Part shown: piece by piece, positions 50,674-60,288 of the stretch
Layout of the letters: every line of letters starts with the position of its first letter
Numbering within the stretch: position 1 is the stretch's first letter
Source: DASPJQ01 sp035299065
Lineage (GTDB): Bacteria; Bacteroidota; Bacteroidia; Flavobacteriales_D; UBA2798
Length of the DNA stretch: 64,000 nt
Direction: 5' to 3'
Assembly (NCBI GenBank): GCA_035299065.1
Contig: DATGXI010000120.1
Location: forward strand, 70,231-134,230
Program-made: the position numbers and the translations under genes
Notes under the pieces: generated by a model
Told to the model about the DNA's origin: nothing
The model's input: the letters and a program-made list of their open reading frames with translations, nothing else
The model's database searches: none

Positions 50674-51935
50674 TAGTTGGTATCGGTAGGGGTTTCAGCT
50701 TTCTTCAATTTCTCGAAGATGAAACGCATGGTGAAACGTAATGTATTGGCCAAAGGACTTTGTTTCTTCACTGAAAGCAGGTAAGAAATATCAAGGCCAA
50801 ATACTTTGTATTTTAATCCTAATCCAAAAGTCACGTATTTACGATCGCCTTTTGTAACATGTTCATGGAAATAACCACCGCGTACAGCAAACTGGTTGGC
50901 GTACCACCATTCAAGACCTGTACCAATGTTAATCTCGCGCATTTCTTCTTTGAACTTACTTCCTTTTACAATGATGGGATCTCCGTTATCATTGCGTTCA
51001 ACGCGGCCACTGGCATCGTACTGGAAATATCCGGGAGCATCGCTGAAAGAATTAATAATACCTGCAGCTACACCAATAGTTTGACGGTCAACTCCCGAAA
51101 CAATGGTTGTTGCATCGGTAGGATCATACAAAGGTGGTGATGGAACCAGTAGCTTATTAAAATCAAGTGCAAATGTAAACTTGTTGTATTGGTCAGGACG
51201 TGCCTGGAAAGCACTTCCCAATCGTAAGTTGGTTGGTAAAAAATCTTTGGTAGTTGATGCGGTATAGGAAATTTTTGCACCAATGTTTGAGATGTTCATT
51301 CCAAAGCTCAGTGTTCCTTCACCGTTTCCAACTTTCATATCGTTTTTAGACCATAACCACGAAACATCTACTGCTCCTGTACGGCCCGGTTTGGTTGTTT
51401 GACCTTGTGCGGGAATACCACCTGTTAAGTTTGAGTTGATAAAACGGCCTGCAATTCCTCCTGAAAAATATTTTCCAAGCTTACGGCCATATGCAAAATC
51501 AAAAGCAAATTCATTTGGTTTGAACTGGCCAATGTTGCTTCCTACATTATCGGTAAACTGGATAAGGCCAAGTGAGAAATAACGCATGCCAAATCCTATA
51601 GAAGAATTTTTGTCGATTTTTTTATAACCTGAAAGGTAGGCAAGACTAATGTCATTTACCAGGGCTTTTAACCAGGGTGTATAACTAACGTTGAATTCAA
51701 GATCATTTTTAACCGTTCCTAATTTTGCCGGGTTCCAATGAACTGCAGCTCCGTTAAGTTCAGTTGCAACACCTGCATCGCCCATTCCACCTGCCTCTGA
51801 ATCAGGGGTAATTAATAAAAAAGGCACAGCGGTAGTGATGGTATTTAATTGGAAGATTTGCCCGTTATTTTGTGACTGGGCCATAGCCATTGAGCCAATT
51901 AATAAACCCGGGGCAAGTATTAAGTGTTTTTTCAT
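50673..51935 (-). CDS. porV: T9SS outer-membrane protein PorV (LptO family)
   Basis: Outer-membrane beta-barrel of the type IX secretion system, about 420 residues. It shuttles substrates from the translocon to the PorU sortase complex. The frame opens at 51959; ATG 51935 gives the signal peptide MKKHLILAPGLLIGSMAMAQ, and a -7 box lies at 51964-51957. Family features: FLLITPDSEAGGMGDAGVATELNGAAVHWNPAKLG near residue 40, SLAYLSGYKKIDKNSSIGFGMRYFSLG, and late strands FAVRGGYFHEH and KYVTFGLGLKYKVFGLDISYLL. It lies between porU and ispF on one strand, the standard order. Confidence 0.93.
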   Translation of the reverse strand: MKKHLILAPGLLIGSMAMAQSQNNGQIFQLNTITTAVPFLLITPDSEAGGMGDAGVATELNGAAVHWNPAKLGTVKNDLEFNVSYTPWLKALVNDISLAYLSGYKKIDKNSSIGFGMRYFSLGLIQFTDNVGSNIGQFKPNEFAFDFAYGRKLGKYFSGGIAGRFINSNLTGGIPAQGQTTKPGRTGAVDVSWLWSKNDMKVGNGEGTLSFGMNISNIGAKISYTASTTKDFLPTNLRLGSAFQARPDQYNKFTFALDFNKLLVPSPPLYDPTDATTIVSGVDRQTIGVAAGIINSFSDAPGYFQYDASGRVERNDNGDPIIVKGSKFKEEMREINIGTGLEWWYANQFAVRGGYFHEHVTKGDRKYVTFGLGLKYKVFGLDISYLLSVKKQSPLANTLRFTMRFIFEKLKKAETPTDTN

Positions 51936-51956
51936 CTGTGATATACTGGTCTTTAC

Positions 51957-51964
51957 CAAAATTA
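51957..51964 (-). promoter_or_regulatory. -7 promoter box TAATTTTG of porV
   Basis: Perfect TAnnTTTG on the minus strand, 22-29 nt before ATG 51935 and 40 bp after the porU stop. It suggests porV-ispF can be transcribed apart from porU. Confidence 0.4.
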
Positions 51965-52004
51965 TCAGGTATAAACGAAAGTAGTGATTTTTTATTGTAA
52001 GCTG

Positions 52005-55000
52005 TTAATATAAGATGACCAGTCGCTCAATTTTTTCGGCAGTCAGGCTATTTGCCTTGGTTTTAACGCGGTAGATATAGGTTCCACGGGCCAGTTTGTC
52101 CCCAAAATCGTCTCTGCCGTCCCAATATAAGCCGTTAACCCTGAATCCGGTAGCGTCAACATCCTCTTCAATGGTCTTAACCAGTTTGCCGGTAACAGTA
52201 AAAATCTGAATTTGTACGCTTACCCTGTTACAGCTGAAATTATGCTCAAACATAAATTCGGTTTTGGTGGTAAAGGGGTTTGGGTAATTCAATACATGGT
52301 TAAGGGCCATTTCTGTTTGTTCGGCAACGGTAAACTTAATTTCACGTTCACCTGAATTGTTGTACACATCAAACGCTTTTATTTTCAACGTATGTTCGCC
52401 AGGAGTTAGTTGCTCCAATTGGTATTTTACCGTTCCTGACTGGTAAGAATCTTTGTCGGCTTCATACTTATCATTGAGTATAATTGTTTTTGAAGTTTGG
52501 TTGTCAAGCACACATGTTATGTCGTGGCCAATGCCTGTACCAACGGTGTTTATGCCATTGGCATCTTTCAGGTTAATAACTAACCACGGTTCGGGATTGG
52601 TTGTTCCCCCATCCACAAATTTATCATCGTTCAGGTAAACTGTTACTTCAGGACCAACGTTATCACTTGGTGCCGATGTATTGATTCCGCCAATTTTGAA
52701 TCCGCGATAATTTCCATGACCGTCCTGGGTTGCATCGTTTGCGTACCCAACAAAACGACCATTGCCAACGGTTAAATTTAAATCTTTTGGAACAATAAAA
52801 CTGGTTGTGAAACGACCGTTTGCAACTGTTGAACGTCCTTTAAAAATAAGGTTTTTCCATTCGGTAAAATTAATGTTTGGGCTATCTCCGTCCTGCCCCA
52901 ATGTTTGCAGTGATTTTATTTTGTCATACACCCGCGGATTTACCACTCCGTTAAAACCACTCAGCAATACACCTGACTGGTCTTCTATATGTCCTTGCAT
53001 GGTAACTACGGAAAGCGCTTTTATGGTGTCGTTGTATGAGCTTACGCTAACTCCATTTATACTATCTAAAACCACTTTGTGAAATGGTAATTTCAATTGA
53101 ATTGCCGGATCGCCAAGCAAACAAAAGTTACGTGTGTTTGGTGTTGTAACCGTGTTTTTTGTAATCATGATTACTTCGCCCAAATGTTTTGGTTCCTGGT
53201 TAACCAAATCAAAAACATTGGCATAAAAAGCATTGTTCAGTAAAAAATTATCACCTGAAAAAACAAGGCGGGTAGTGGTAAGCATTGAAACAGCGCCACC
53301 ATTTGCATTCAGTAAAACATATTCACCGGCACTTGTTCTGAAGGGGTCATCAAAGCGGCTGAATTCGCAGGTAGCCGTTACAAAAACGGGTAATTTCGGG
53401 CTGTTTGTCCAACCATTAATGGTAGAAACATCCAGTAAACGTTCATGGCTCCAGCCAACTTCACCACCGTGGCCAACGTAATTTACAATGAGCGCTCCGT
53501 TTTGTACGTTGCTTTTGAGCAATGCCTCTGCTTCGTAGTAACGTTGTCCGCCTGGTGTGGCAGTTTGTGTTGTGGCATCAAGGTAAATTTTTTGAACTTC
53601 AAGTTCAGGCGCAGCAGCATCAATGTCACCTGAAAAATCCTCGCAATCGGTTACGTAAGCACCGCCATCCTGGTCGTCAGCAATCAATATTAATTTGTTT
53701 CTCCAGCTTCCCATGTTTCCATCGGCCGCGTTTCCACAACAATTTACGCTTTCAACCGATGGTGTATTTTCTACATATCCTTTTATTTTGTTAACCATGT
53801 CCTGGGCTTCGGTAGTTGTTTTTGCAACCAGGCGACCAATTCCCAAATCAAGTAACGAGGACGATGATGCAACCAGTTCATAATTATCAAGTAGCCCAAA
53901 ATAATCATCAGAGGTATAGGAAGCAATAATGCCCGTACTGTTGGCTGACTGGTGCGTTGGAATAAAGTTTTGACCAGCACCTAAAATTGATTTGTTGTCA
54001 TAAGAACCATCGCCAAACAACAACAAATATTTTGGCAACAAGGTGGTGTCACTTCCTGCCCGTTCGTAAAACATACGCGCAAAATTGCGGATGGCAGCAG
54101 CATCACGCATACCAGACGAAAATTCGTTGTATATCTGTTCAGTAGTTACAACATGGTTAGGTATTCCACGTGCGGCATGTAGAGCACTTAATTCAAGCGC
54201 CTGGGTATAAAAAGCAGGATGCGTGATGATCAGGTACGGCACCTGGCCCAGGGCATGCAAATCCTGGTTTGGAACTTGTTTTTCAAATACGGGCGATGGT
54301 AGTCCTGCCTCCGTAAAAGCAATGAATTCAAGCAATGAATCGGTATTTTGCACAAAACTCCAGGTTCCCGGAACATAGGTTGCTCCCACGTCAAACGCGT
54401 CAGAGGGAGAAGTAACGTTCCATACTTTTAAGGTACTGTTAAAAGAGGCAATATCAAATTGGGCAATGTTTCCGGCACCAACAGTTTTCCTGTCGCGGAA
54501 AGGCATGCTTCCCGAATTTAAATTCAAATATTTACGTGCGTTGATGGTGTAGTAATCCAGCCATCCTTTTGAATCAGCGGCATACTTCGTGAACGACAAA
54601 TTCATATTGAGCGTTGTGGCCGTTGTCATAAAAGAAAACGTGTCTTTTACCAGTTTGGCAGCATCGGGATAACTGCTGGGATCAATTCCTGGTATGTTTA
54701 TGTTTTTGCTGATTCCGCCCTCAGGAATGGTGACGTGAAAGGTGCTGAATAAACCAGAGCCGCCCAGTGTATAGCCGGCAAACCATCCGTAAAACTTTAC
54801 ACGCTCATCGGTTTTTAACCCATTCAACCCAATAGAAAAATCGCGTGATTCAATAATATCATATTCTTCACCCACCCAGTTTCTGCCTGATTTGATGAAA
54901 TTCTTGGTATTCACTTCGTGAACGGTATAATAGTCATATCCCTGCACAGTAACATTGGGTGTATTGCTGTTTACAACCGTGGCAATTCGTTTAGGCGAAG

Positions 55001-55856
55001 GTGTTGGCGCAATATTGATAAAATAATAAGCAGTGTCACAATAGTTGTTTTGCGTGTGCAAATACATTTTAAACGCTGAACTGTAATTCCAATTGATGGG
55101 AGCCATTCCGTAAAAAACAATATAATCATTTGTGTTAAACACACCATCGCCTTCACCAGCTATGTAAATGGCGTTTTTCAATAAATCATCGGTAATGGCA
55201 TAGCCGGTTGCTTCCGGTAAAGGGCCTTTGGAATTTCCGTAAATATTAATTCGCCCCGGGTTAATGGTATCGGGGTTTATTCCCATTGATTTTAAAAAAT
55301 TGTAATCAATTTTATATGCCCCTGTATTGGTAATTCCAATTTTATACCATTCCCCTGAACCGGGCGCCATAACTGATGTGGCCGCAAACGCACGCATTGT
55401 AAATTCACGTGTTGAATTTTTCTTGCTCAGGTTTTCGGCTTTTGCTGAGGTAATTTCATACCGGGTTAAGACTCCCTGGCGCGACAATTTAATAACCGGA
55501 TAATTGATGTAAGCAAAATGTTTTTTGCGCTCAATACCGGTGTAACGTAACACAGGACGCTGCAATAAATAGTTTTTTAATTCATCGGATAGTTCATATG
55601 CGCTCATGTCAACTGTTTTTTCACCAGTAACACTTAGTTCGGCATAATCATTTTTGCCAGGAATGGCAACCCGGTAAATTCCAATAAAGTCAAGTGAGTC
55701 TTTTAACTGATAAGTGCGTTTAGGCTGCGGGGTTAGTTTATCAGACGTGTTGACTGCAGTAGGCAGGTTATTTACTTTTTGAGCAAATAAACTGGCATGT
55801 GCAAGCAATATAACCAGCAGTAAATGGCATAATTTAGAGAATGACCGGGTAAGCAT
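52005..55856 (-). CDS. porU: T9SS C-terminal signal peptidase (sortase) PorU
   Basis: Cell-surface cysteine peptidase of family C25 (gingipain-like), 1283 residues. It removes the T9SS C-terminal signal from substrates and attaches them to an anionic glycolipid. It has a signal peptide (ending LFAQ). The C25 domain spans about 540-930 with catalytic His796 (NYVGHGGEVGWSHE) and Cys830 (VFVTATCEFSRFDDP). An earlier conserved Asp-rich region (LLFGDGSYDNKS) is also typical. After Ig-like domains, the C-terminus (LNYPNPFTTKTEFMFEHN ... LYWDGRDDFGDKLARGTYIYRV) is a FlgD/sorting-like domain. It is followed by porV and ispF, and is divergent from gldJ across about 400 bp. Confidence 0.95.
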   Translation of the reverse strand: MLTRSFSKLCHLLLVILLAHASLFAQKVNNLPTAVNTSDKLTPQPKRTYQLKDSLDFIGIYRVAIPGKNDYAELSVTGEKTVDMSAYELSDELKNYLLQRPVLRYTGIERKKHFAYINYPVIKLSRQGVLTRYEITSAKAENLSKKNSTREFTMRAFAATSVMAPGSGEWYKIGITNTGAYKIDYNFLKSMGINPDTINPGRINIYGNSKGPLPEATGYAITDDLLKNAIYIAGEGDGVFNTNDYIVFYGMAPINWNYSSAFKMYLHTQNNYCDTAYYFINIAPTPSPKRIATVVNSNTPNVTVQGYDYYTVHEVNTKNFIKSGRNWVGEEYDIIESRDFSIGLNGLKTDERVKFYGWFAGYTLGGSGLFSTFHVTIPEGGISKNINIPGIDPSSYPDAAKLVKDTFSFMTTATTLNMNLSFTKYAADSKGWLDYYTINARKYLNLNSGSMPFRDRKTVGAGNIAQFDIASFNSTLKVWNVTSPSDAFDVGATYVPGTWSFVQNTDSLLEFIAFTEAGLPSPVFEKQVPNQDLHALGQVPYLIITHPAFYTQALELSALHAARGIPNHVVTTEQIYNEFSSGMRDAAAIRNFARMFYERAGSDTTLLPKYLLLFGDGSYDNKSILGAGQNFIPTHQSANSTGIIASYTSDDYFGLLDNYELVASSSSLLDLGIGRLVAKTTTEAQDMVNKIKGYVENTPSVESVNCCGNAADGNMGSWRNKLILIADDQDGGAYVTDCEDFSGDIDAAAPELEVQKIYLDATTQTATPGGQRYYEAEALLKSNVQNGALIVNYVGHGGEVGWSHERLLDVSTINGWTNSPKLPVFVTATCEFSRFDDPFRTSAGEYVLLNANGGAVSMLTTTRLVFSGDNFLLNNAFYANVFDLVNQEPKHLGEVIMITKNTVTTPNTRNFCLLGDPAIQLKLPFHKVVLDSINGVSVSSYNDTIKALSVVTMQGHIEDQSGVLLSGFNGVVNPRVYDKIKSLQTLGQDGDSPNINFTEWKNLIFKGRSTVANGRFTTSFIVPKDLNLTVGNGRFVGYANDATQDGHGNYRGFKIGGINTSAPSDNVGPEVTVYLNDDKFVDGGTTNPEPWLVINLKDANGINTVGTGIGHDITCVLDNQTSKTIILNDKYEADKDSYQSGTVKYQLEQLTPGEHTLKIKAFDVYNNSGEREIKFTVAEQTEMALNHVLNYPNPFTTKTEFMFEHNFSCNRVSVQIQIFTVTGKLVKTIEEDVDATGFRVNGLYWDGRDDFGDKLARGTYIYRVKTKANSLTAEKIERLVILY

Positions 55857-56253
55857 ATGGTTGGTATTATGTAAAAATCTCTCCCTAAATTACGTATTTA
55901 AATTCGTTTCTGTTTTACCTGTTAATGAATAGTACGCGGCAAAAATCCACGTTTTGTATTCAACGGTATTTAACGGCATTTCGGCACCAAAAGTATGTAG
56001 CTAAGAAAAAATGGGTGTCCCAAAAAAATTAACTGAAATCTGATTCGGGTGTTTTAATTTTAAGTCCACCAGCAGTTAATTTAATTAAACAACTAACAAT
56101 CAGTAATTTGATTTTTTTATCAGTGCCTCAAAAAACCATTAACCGTACTTCAAAATGGCCTATCGCACAAGAAGTTGAGGGGTGTATTGAAAATAAATCG
56201 AAATATTATGTAACTTTAGCCCCTTATTACGTTTAAGTTTAAAATTCAGCTTT
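55857..56253. other. Divergent porU-gldJ intergenic region
   Basis: No gene seen. It is AT-rich. On the right it holds the gldJ promoter. On the porU side TAATTTAG (minus strand, near 55897-55890) is a one-mismatch -7 box candidate. The middle 200 bp show no repeat or hairpin that I could support. Confidence 0.5.
56187..56218 (+). promoter_or_regulatory. Promoter of gldJ (-33 TTG, 21 nt, -7 TAACTTTA)
   Basis: TTG at 56187-56189 and TAACTTTA at 56211-56218 (one mismatch to TAnnTTTG) precede the ATG at 56254 by a 30-nt leader. Confidence 0.45.
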
Positions 56254-58287
56254 ATGAGGGTAAACAGCAAGATGATGTCTAAAGCATTGACAGTTATGGG
56301 AGTAGCTGCAGCTTTTGCATCGTGTAAGTATGAAACATCGAACTCTACCGGTTGGGACTTCAACAATCCGCAAAATGGTGGTTTCCAAAAAGTTCCGTAC
56401 GAAGAGCAGGAAACAGGCCCAGGCCTTATCCTGATTGAGGGTGGTACATTTACCATGGGTCGTGTTGAACAGGATGTGATGTTTGAGTGGAACAATATTC
56501 CGCGCAGGGTTACGGTATCTTCGTTTTATTTAGATGAAACAGAGGTAACGAACTTCAGCTGGTGCGAATATTTGTATTGGATTGGGCGTACATACGTAAG
56601 CCATCCGTTAATCATGAAAAAAGCGCTACCTGATACCCTTATCTGGAGGGAAAAATTAGGTTACCTTGAACCTTATGTAGATTATTATTTACGTCACCCT
56701 GCTTACCGTGACTATCCTGTAGTGGGAGTTAGCTGGTTGCAGTGTAACGATTTTTGTTCATGGCGTACTGACCGTGTAAATGAGTATATCCTGATTCGTG
56801 AAGGTGTTCTTCAATGGAACCCGAACCAGCAGGATGAGCCATTCAACACCGATGCCTACTATGCAAAACAATATGCTGAAGCCCCTAAAAAACAAGGTGC
56901 TGACCAGTTTTTACCAAACTTAAATCCTGATAGCGCACCTACCGGTAAAAAAGGTAAAAAGAAAAAATATGGCGAACGTACAGTTGTAATGTCTGATGGT
57001 ATTATGTTGCCACGTTACCGCCTGCCTACAGAGGCTGAGTGGGAATATGCAGCTTATGGCTTAATTGGTAACAGTTACGATGAACGTATTGTTGAGCGCA
57101 GGTTATATCCATGGAATGGTCACTGGGTACGTAACCCTGAGGATAATTTCCAGGGTGATATGTTGGCTAACTTTGTTCGTGGTCGTGGTGACTACATGGG
57201 AGTTGCCGGTCACTTAAATGATGCCGCTGACGTAACAGCTCCTGTAAACTCATACTGGCCTAACGATTATGGTTTATACCATATGGCAGGTAACGTAAGT
57301 GAGTGGGTAATGGATGTTTACCGTCCACTATCAACCGAAGACTTTGATGAGTTCCGTCCTTTCCGTGGTAATGTATTTAAAACAAAACAGCTTACTACCG
57401 AAGGCAACATTGATGCTAAACAAGATGAAACCATTTACGATATTGATGGTGTAAAAGCTTATGTATTGCGTTTTGAACAGGAGCGTAAAGGTGGTAACAG
57501 GCCTGATCCTGTAAACAATACCAGCCGTATGGATCCTATTGAAGACAAACTTCTTCAGTTAATGAAAGGTGAAATTGACAAGGCTATTTTATTGAAAAAT
57601 AACTACAAGCCGTCAAATAACTTTAAACCAAACTTAGTTAAGGAAAACAACCAGTTGCGTGAAGCTTCAGTAATTATTAAGGACATGTTGGAAACACTTG
57701 TGCCACAATATGAAGCTGATGTTACCGCAAAAGACAGCTTTGCTGCTTACCAGTTTGAAATTATTCCAATCCTTCGCAAAGGTATATCTGAGTACGTTGT
57801 AAATGATCCAGGTAAATTAAAATGGAGGGAAGTAACGCAAGAGGAAAACCTTAAGCGCAGGAACTACCGCCAGGCTGACTATATGAGTTACCTTGATGGT
57901 GACCTTAACTCAACCAAATACTACAATGGTTCGCAAATTGACCAGGGTGAGTTAACTAAAGTGCGTGAGCAAATCAATACTGACCAACGTGATTGGAAAA
58001 ACGTAATGTACCAGTCTGAATGGGAAGATCCTGCATTGAATAACAGGCACTCGGCACGATACCCTCCTGTAACACTTATCTCTGATAAGTCAAGGGTATA
58101 CAAAGGTGGATCATGGAGAGACCGCGCATACTGGATGAACCCAGGAACACGCAGGTACCTTGATGAAGATCTTTGCCAGGCAAACTTAGGTTTCCGTTGT
58201 TGTATGGATCGCGTGGGTAGCCCAATGGGTATCCAGGGTAAGAGAAAGAAAAACGACAAAACCCCAATCAAGCGTAAAAAGAAATAA
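56254..58287 (+). CDS. gldJ: Gliding motility lipoprotein GldJ (SUMF/FGE fold)
   Basis: Outer-membrane lipoprotein needed for gliding and T9SS function in flavobacteria, 677 residues. Lipoprotein signal: MMSKALTVMGVAAAFASC (lipobox FASC). The formylglycine-generating-enzyme (SUMF) fold is visible: MGRVEQD, SSFYLDETEVTNFSWCEYLYWIGRTY, YPVVGVSWLQCNDFCSWR, RLPTEAEWEYAAYG, YGLYHMAGNVSEWVMDVYRP, RVYKGGSWRDRAYWMNPGTR and LGFRCC. The copper-binding Cys pair of active FGE is not apparent, as expected for Gld proteins. A basic insert (TGKKGKKKKYGE, near 230) and a long helical insert (about 390-560) interrupt the domain. Position next to porU-porV and before murF is the usual gldJ neighbourhood, so GldJ is favoured over GldK. 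Confidence 0.88.
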   Translation: MRVNSKMMSKALTVMGVAAAFASCKYETSNSTGWDFNNPQNGGFQKVPYEEQETGPGLILIEGGTFTMGRVEQDVMFEWNNIPRRVTVSSFYLDETEVTNFSWCEYLYWIGRTYVSHPLIMKKALPDTLIWREKLGYLEPYVDYYLRHPAYRDYPVVGVSWLQCNDFCSWRTDRVNEYILIREGVLQWNPNQQDEPFNTDAYYAKQYAEAPKKQGADQFLPNLNPDSAPTGKKGKKKKYGERTVVMSDGIMLPRYRLPTEAEWEYAAYGLIGNSYDERIVERRLYPWNGHWVRNPEDNFQGDMLANFVRGRGDYMGVAGHLNDAADVTAPVNSYWPNDYGLYHMAGNVSEWVMDVYRPLSTEDFDEFRPFRGNVFKTKQLTTEGNIDAKQDETIYDIDGVKAYVLRFEQERKGGNRPDPVNNTSRMDPIEDKLLQLMKGEIDKAILLKNNYKPSNNFKPNLVKENNQLREASVIIKDMLETLVPQYEADVTAKDSFAAYQFEIIPILRKGISEYVVNDPGKLKWREVTQEENLKRRNYRQADYMSYLDGDLNSTKYYNGSQIDQGELTKVREQINTDQRDWKNVMYQSEWEDPALNNRHSARYPPVTLISDKSRVYKGGSWRDRAYWMNPGTRRYLDEDLCQANLGFRCCMDRVGSPMGIQGKRKKNDKTPIKRKKK

Positions 58288-58298
58288 AAATCATAAAT

Positions 58299-58330
58299 TG
58301 TCCCGCCCAAAAAGCGGGACATTTTTTTTT
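58299..58330 (+). terminator. Rho-independent terminator between gldJ and murF
   Basis: TGTCCCGC (58299-58306) pairs with GCGGGACA (58314-58321), followed by nine T directly before the murF ATG. It ends most gldJ transcripts; murF may depend on read-through. Confidence 0.9.
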
Positions 58331-59617
58331 ATGACAATGCAGGAATTACACTCCATTTTTTTAAGACATCCGCATGTGTGTACCGACACACGCAAGATCA
58401 CACCAGGCGCAATTTTTTTTGCACTCAAAGGCGATAATTTCAATGGAAATAAATTTGCTCAACAAGCCCTTGAACAAGGCTGTGCTTATGCGGTTATTGA
58501 TGAAAAAGAATTTGCTTTGAATGAAAAATGCATGCTTGTTGATGATGTATTGAGCAGCTTGCAACAACTGGCAGCATTTCACCGCAGGCACTGGGGAAAA
58601 AAAGTACTGGCCTTAACAGGTTCCAATGGAAAAACAACTACAAAAGAATTAATTCATGCGGTATTGAAACAAACGCATAACTGCCTGGCAACAGTTGGTA
58701 ATTTAAATAATCACATTGGCGTACCGCTCACACTTCTATCGCTTAAACCCGAGCACGAATTGGCCATTGTTGAAATGGGTGCCAATCACCAGAAAGAAAT
58801 TGAACTCCTGTGCAAGATTGCTCAACCTGATTTCGGATTAATCACCAATATTGGTAAGGCACACCTTGAAGGTTTTGGTGGCGAAGAAGGAGTGTTGAAA
58901 GGTAAAGGAGAAATGTATGAGTACATTCGTGAACACAAAGGCACCATCTTTATCAATGGCGATGATGAAAAGTTGTTGTCGATCAGTGAGGCCATAAAGC
59001 AAATACGTTACGGTTACAATGATGGAAATTATGTAAAAGGAAAAATAATTGATAAAGACATTTTCCTGGAAATGGAAGTAAGCCACGATGGTAAAACAAC
59101 ACATGTGGCCACCAATTTAACGGGTACCTACAATGGCATTAACGTGTTGTGCGCATACGCAGTTGGACTCGAATGGGGTTTGAATGATAAAGACATAGTA
59201 AAGGGAATTGAATCGTATATGCCTGATAACAGCCGGTCGCAGGTTGTTAAAACAACATACAACACACTAATACTTGATGCGTATAACGCAAATCCGTCAA
59301 GCATGACGCTTGCGCTTGAGAACCTGGCACGCATTGATGCTGCAGAAAAAATGTTTGTACTTGGCGATATGCGGGAAATGGGTAATTATGCAAAGGCCGA
59401 ACATTTATCTATTCTCAACAAAATTAAAGAGCTTAACCTGCAAGGGGTGCTTGTTGGCGATGAATTTTTGCGTTATCAAAATGATTTTAATTATACATTC
59501 TTTCAAAATGCAGCCGATGCGCTTGAATGGCTTAAACTAAAACAGGTTAAAAACAACCTGGTTTTGATTAAAGGTTCGCGTGGAATAAAACTGGAAACGG
59601 TGATTCCGGCATTTTAG
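58331..59617 (+). CDS. murF: UDP-N-acetylmuramoyl-tripeptide--D-alanyl-D-alanine ligase
   Basis: Cytosolic ligase that adds D-Ala-D-Ala to the UDP-MurNAc tripeptide in peptidoglycan synthesis. The frame is open from TTG 58298, but that lies in the terminator stem; ATG 58331, right after the T-run, is the sensible start (428 residues, family length). Mur ligase features: N-terminal substrate domain (TDTRKITPGAIFFALKGDNFNG), ATP P-loop TGSNGKTTT (97-105), EMGANHQKEIELL, the nucleotide region LDAYNANPSSMTLALENL, and FVLGDMREMG. It follows gldJ by 43 bp. Confidence 0.95.
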   Translation: MTMQELHSIFLRHPHVCTDTRKITPGAIFFALKGDNFNGNKFAQQALEQGCAYAVIDEKEFALNEKCMLVDDVLSSLQQLAAFHRRHWGKKVLALTGSNGKTTTKELIHAVLKQTHNCLATVGNLNNHIGVPLTLLSLKPEHELAIVEMGANHQKEIELLCKIAQPDFGLITNIGKAHLEGFGGEEGVLKGKGEMYEYIREHKGTIFINGDDEKLLSISEAIKQIRYGYNDGNYVKGKIIDKDIFLEMEVSHDGKTTHVATNLTGTYNGINVLCAYAVGLEWGLNDKDIVKGIESYMPDNSRSQVVKTTYNTLILDAYNANPSSMTLALENLARIDAAEKMFVLGDMREMGNYAKAEHLSILNKIKELNLQGVLVGDEFLRYQNDFNYTFFQNAADALEWLKLKQVKNNLVLIKGSRGIKLETVIPAF

Positions 59618-59644
59618 CACGGGGCAAAATAAAGTTTTGTTGAC

Positions 59645-60211
59645 TTAACGCTCAATGGCACGAATGGATTCAATGTAGTCATCAGGATTTGGATCCGAAA
59701 TGGCTTTTACCTTAATCAGCTCTTTATAACCACAATTTTGGTCCATTACAAATATGGCTGACATGGTGTCTTTTTCCTTAATAAGGAAACTATGAACAAA
59801 AACATACCCTATTACTTCCAGGCTGTGGCTGTTTATTTCCTGTTGTAAAATATCAATTTCACCTTCAAGTTGTTTTGCCCTGACAGCACTCAATATAGTA
59901 ACCGAATCGCGCATTTGATTCTTGAGCTTTTTAAGCCGTTGATTTTTTTCACGTATGGTTTTGTCCTGGTAGTCCCTTATTTCGTGAAAATAGTAGGTGG
60001 CAATGCTATCATAATCGCGTGGCTCAACCTGAAGGCGGTAACTCAGGGTTGTACGCAAACAGTTATTGATCATTTCGTAATTAGGACCTGAATAATTGAA
60101 ATTAAGATCTTGATTGTCAGCGCTATCCTCCTTTACAGGGGTCTCCTTCTCGGCTGATGTACCACAGGCCATCAGCATAAGCAAAAAGGTATACATACCA
60201 AGTCTTTTCAT
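59645..60211 (-). CDS. Lipoprotein of unknown function
   Basis: Predicted lipoprotein of 188 residues: signal MKRLGMYTFLLMLMAC with lipobox LMAC, then an acidic linker. The middle has a Lys/Arg/Gln-rich helical or coiled-coil region (about 75-125, KNQRLKKLKNQMRDSVTILSAV). The C-terminal part is mixed alpha/beta (VIGYVFVHSFLIKEKDTMSAIFVMD). I recognise no family. It is convergent with murF (27 bp) and divergent from the patatin-like gene (77 bp). The real start is supported by the signal sequence. Confidence 0.65.
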   Translation of the reverse strand: MKRLGMYTFLLMLMACGTSAEKETPVKEDSADNQDLNFNYSGPNYEMINNCLRTTLSYRLQVEPRDYDSIATYYFHEIRDYQDKTIREKNQRLKKLKNQMRDSVTILSAVRAKQLEGEIDILQQEINSHSLEVIGYVFVHSFLIKEKDTMSAIFVMDQNCGYKELIKVKAISDPNPDDYIESIRAIER

Positions 60212-60288
60212 TGAAATGCATCTAAAAATACAATTTATTTTGATCCAAGGTGTCTAAAACCTAACTGGTTTTTTTACGTTTACAGTCC

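Noticed and set aside
58298..58330. Upstream TTG start for murF (adds 11 residues)
   Set aside because: The extra codons are the terminator stem and its T-run.
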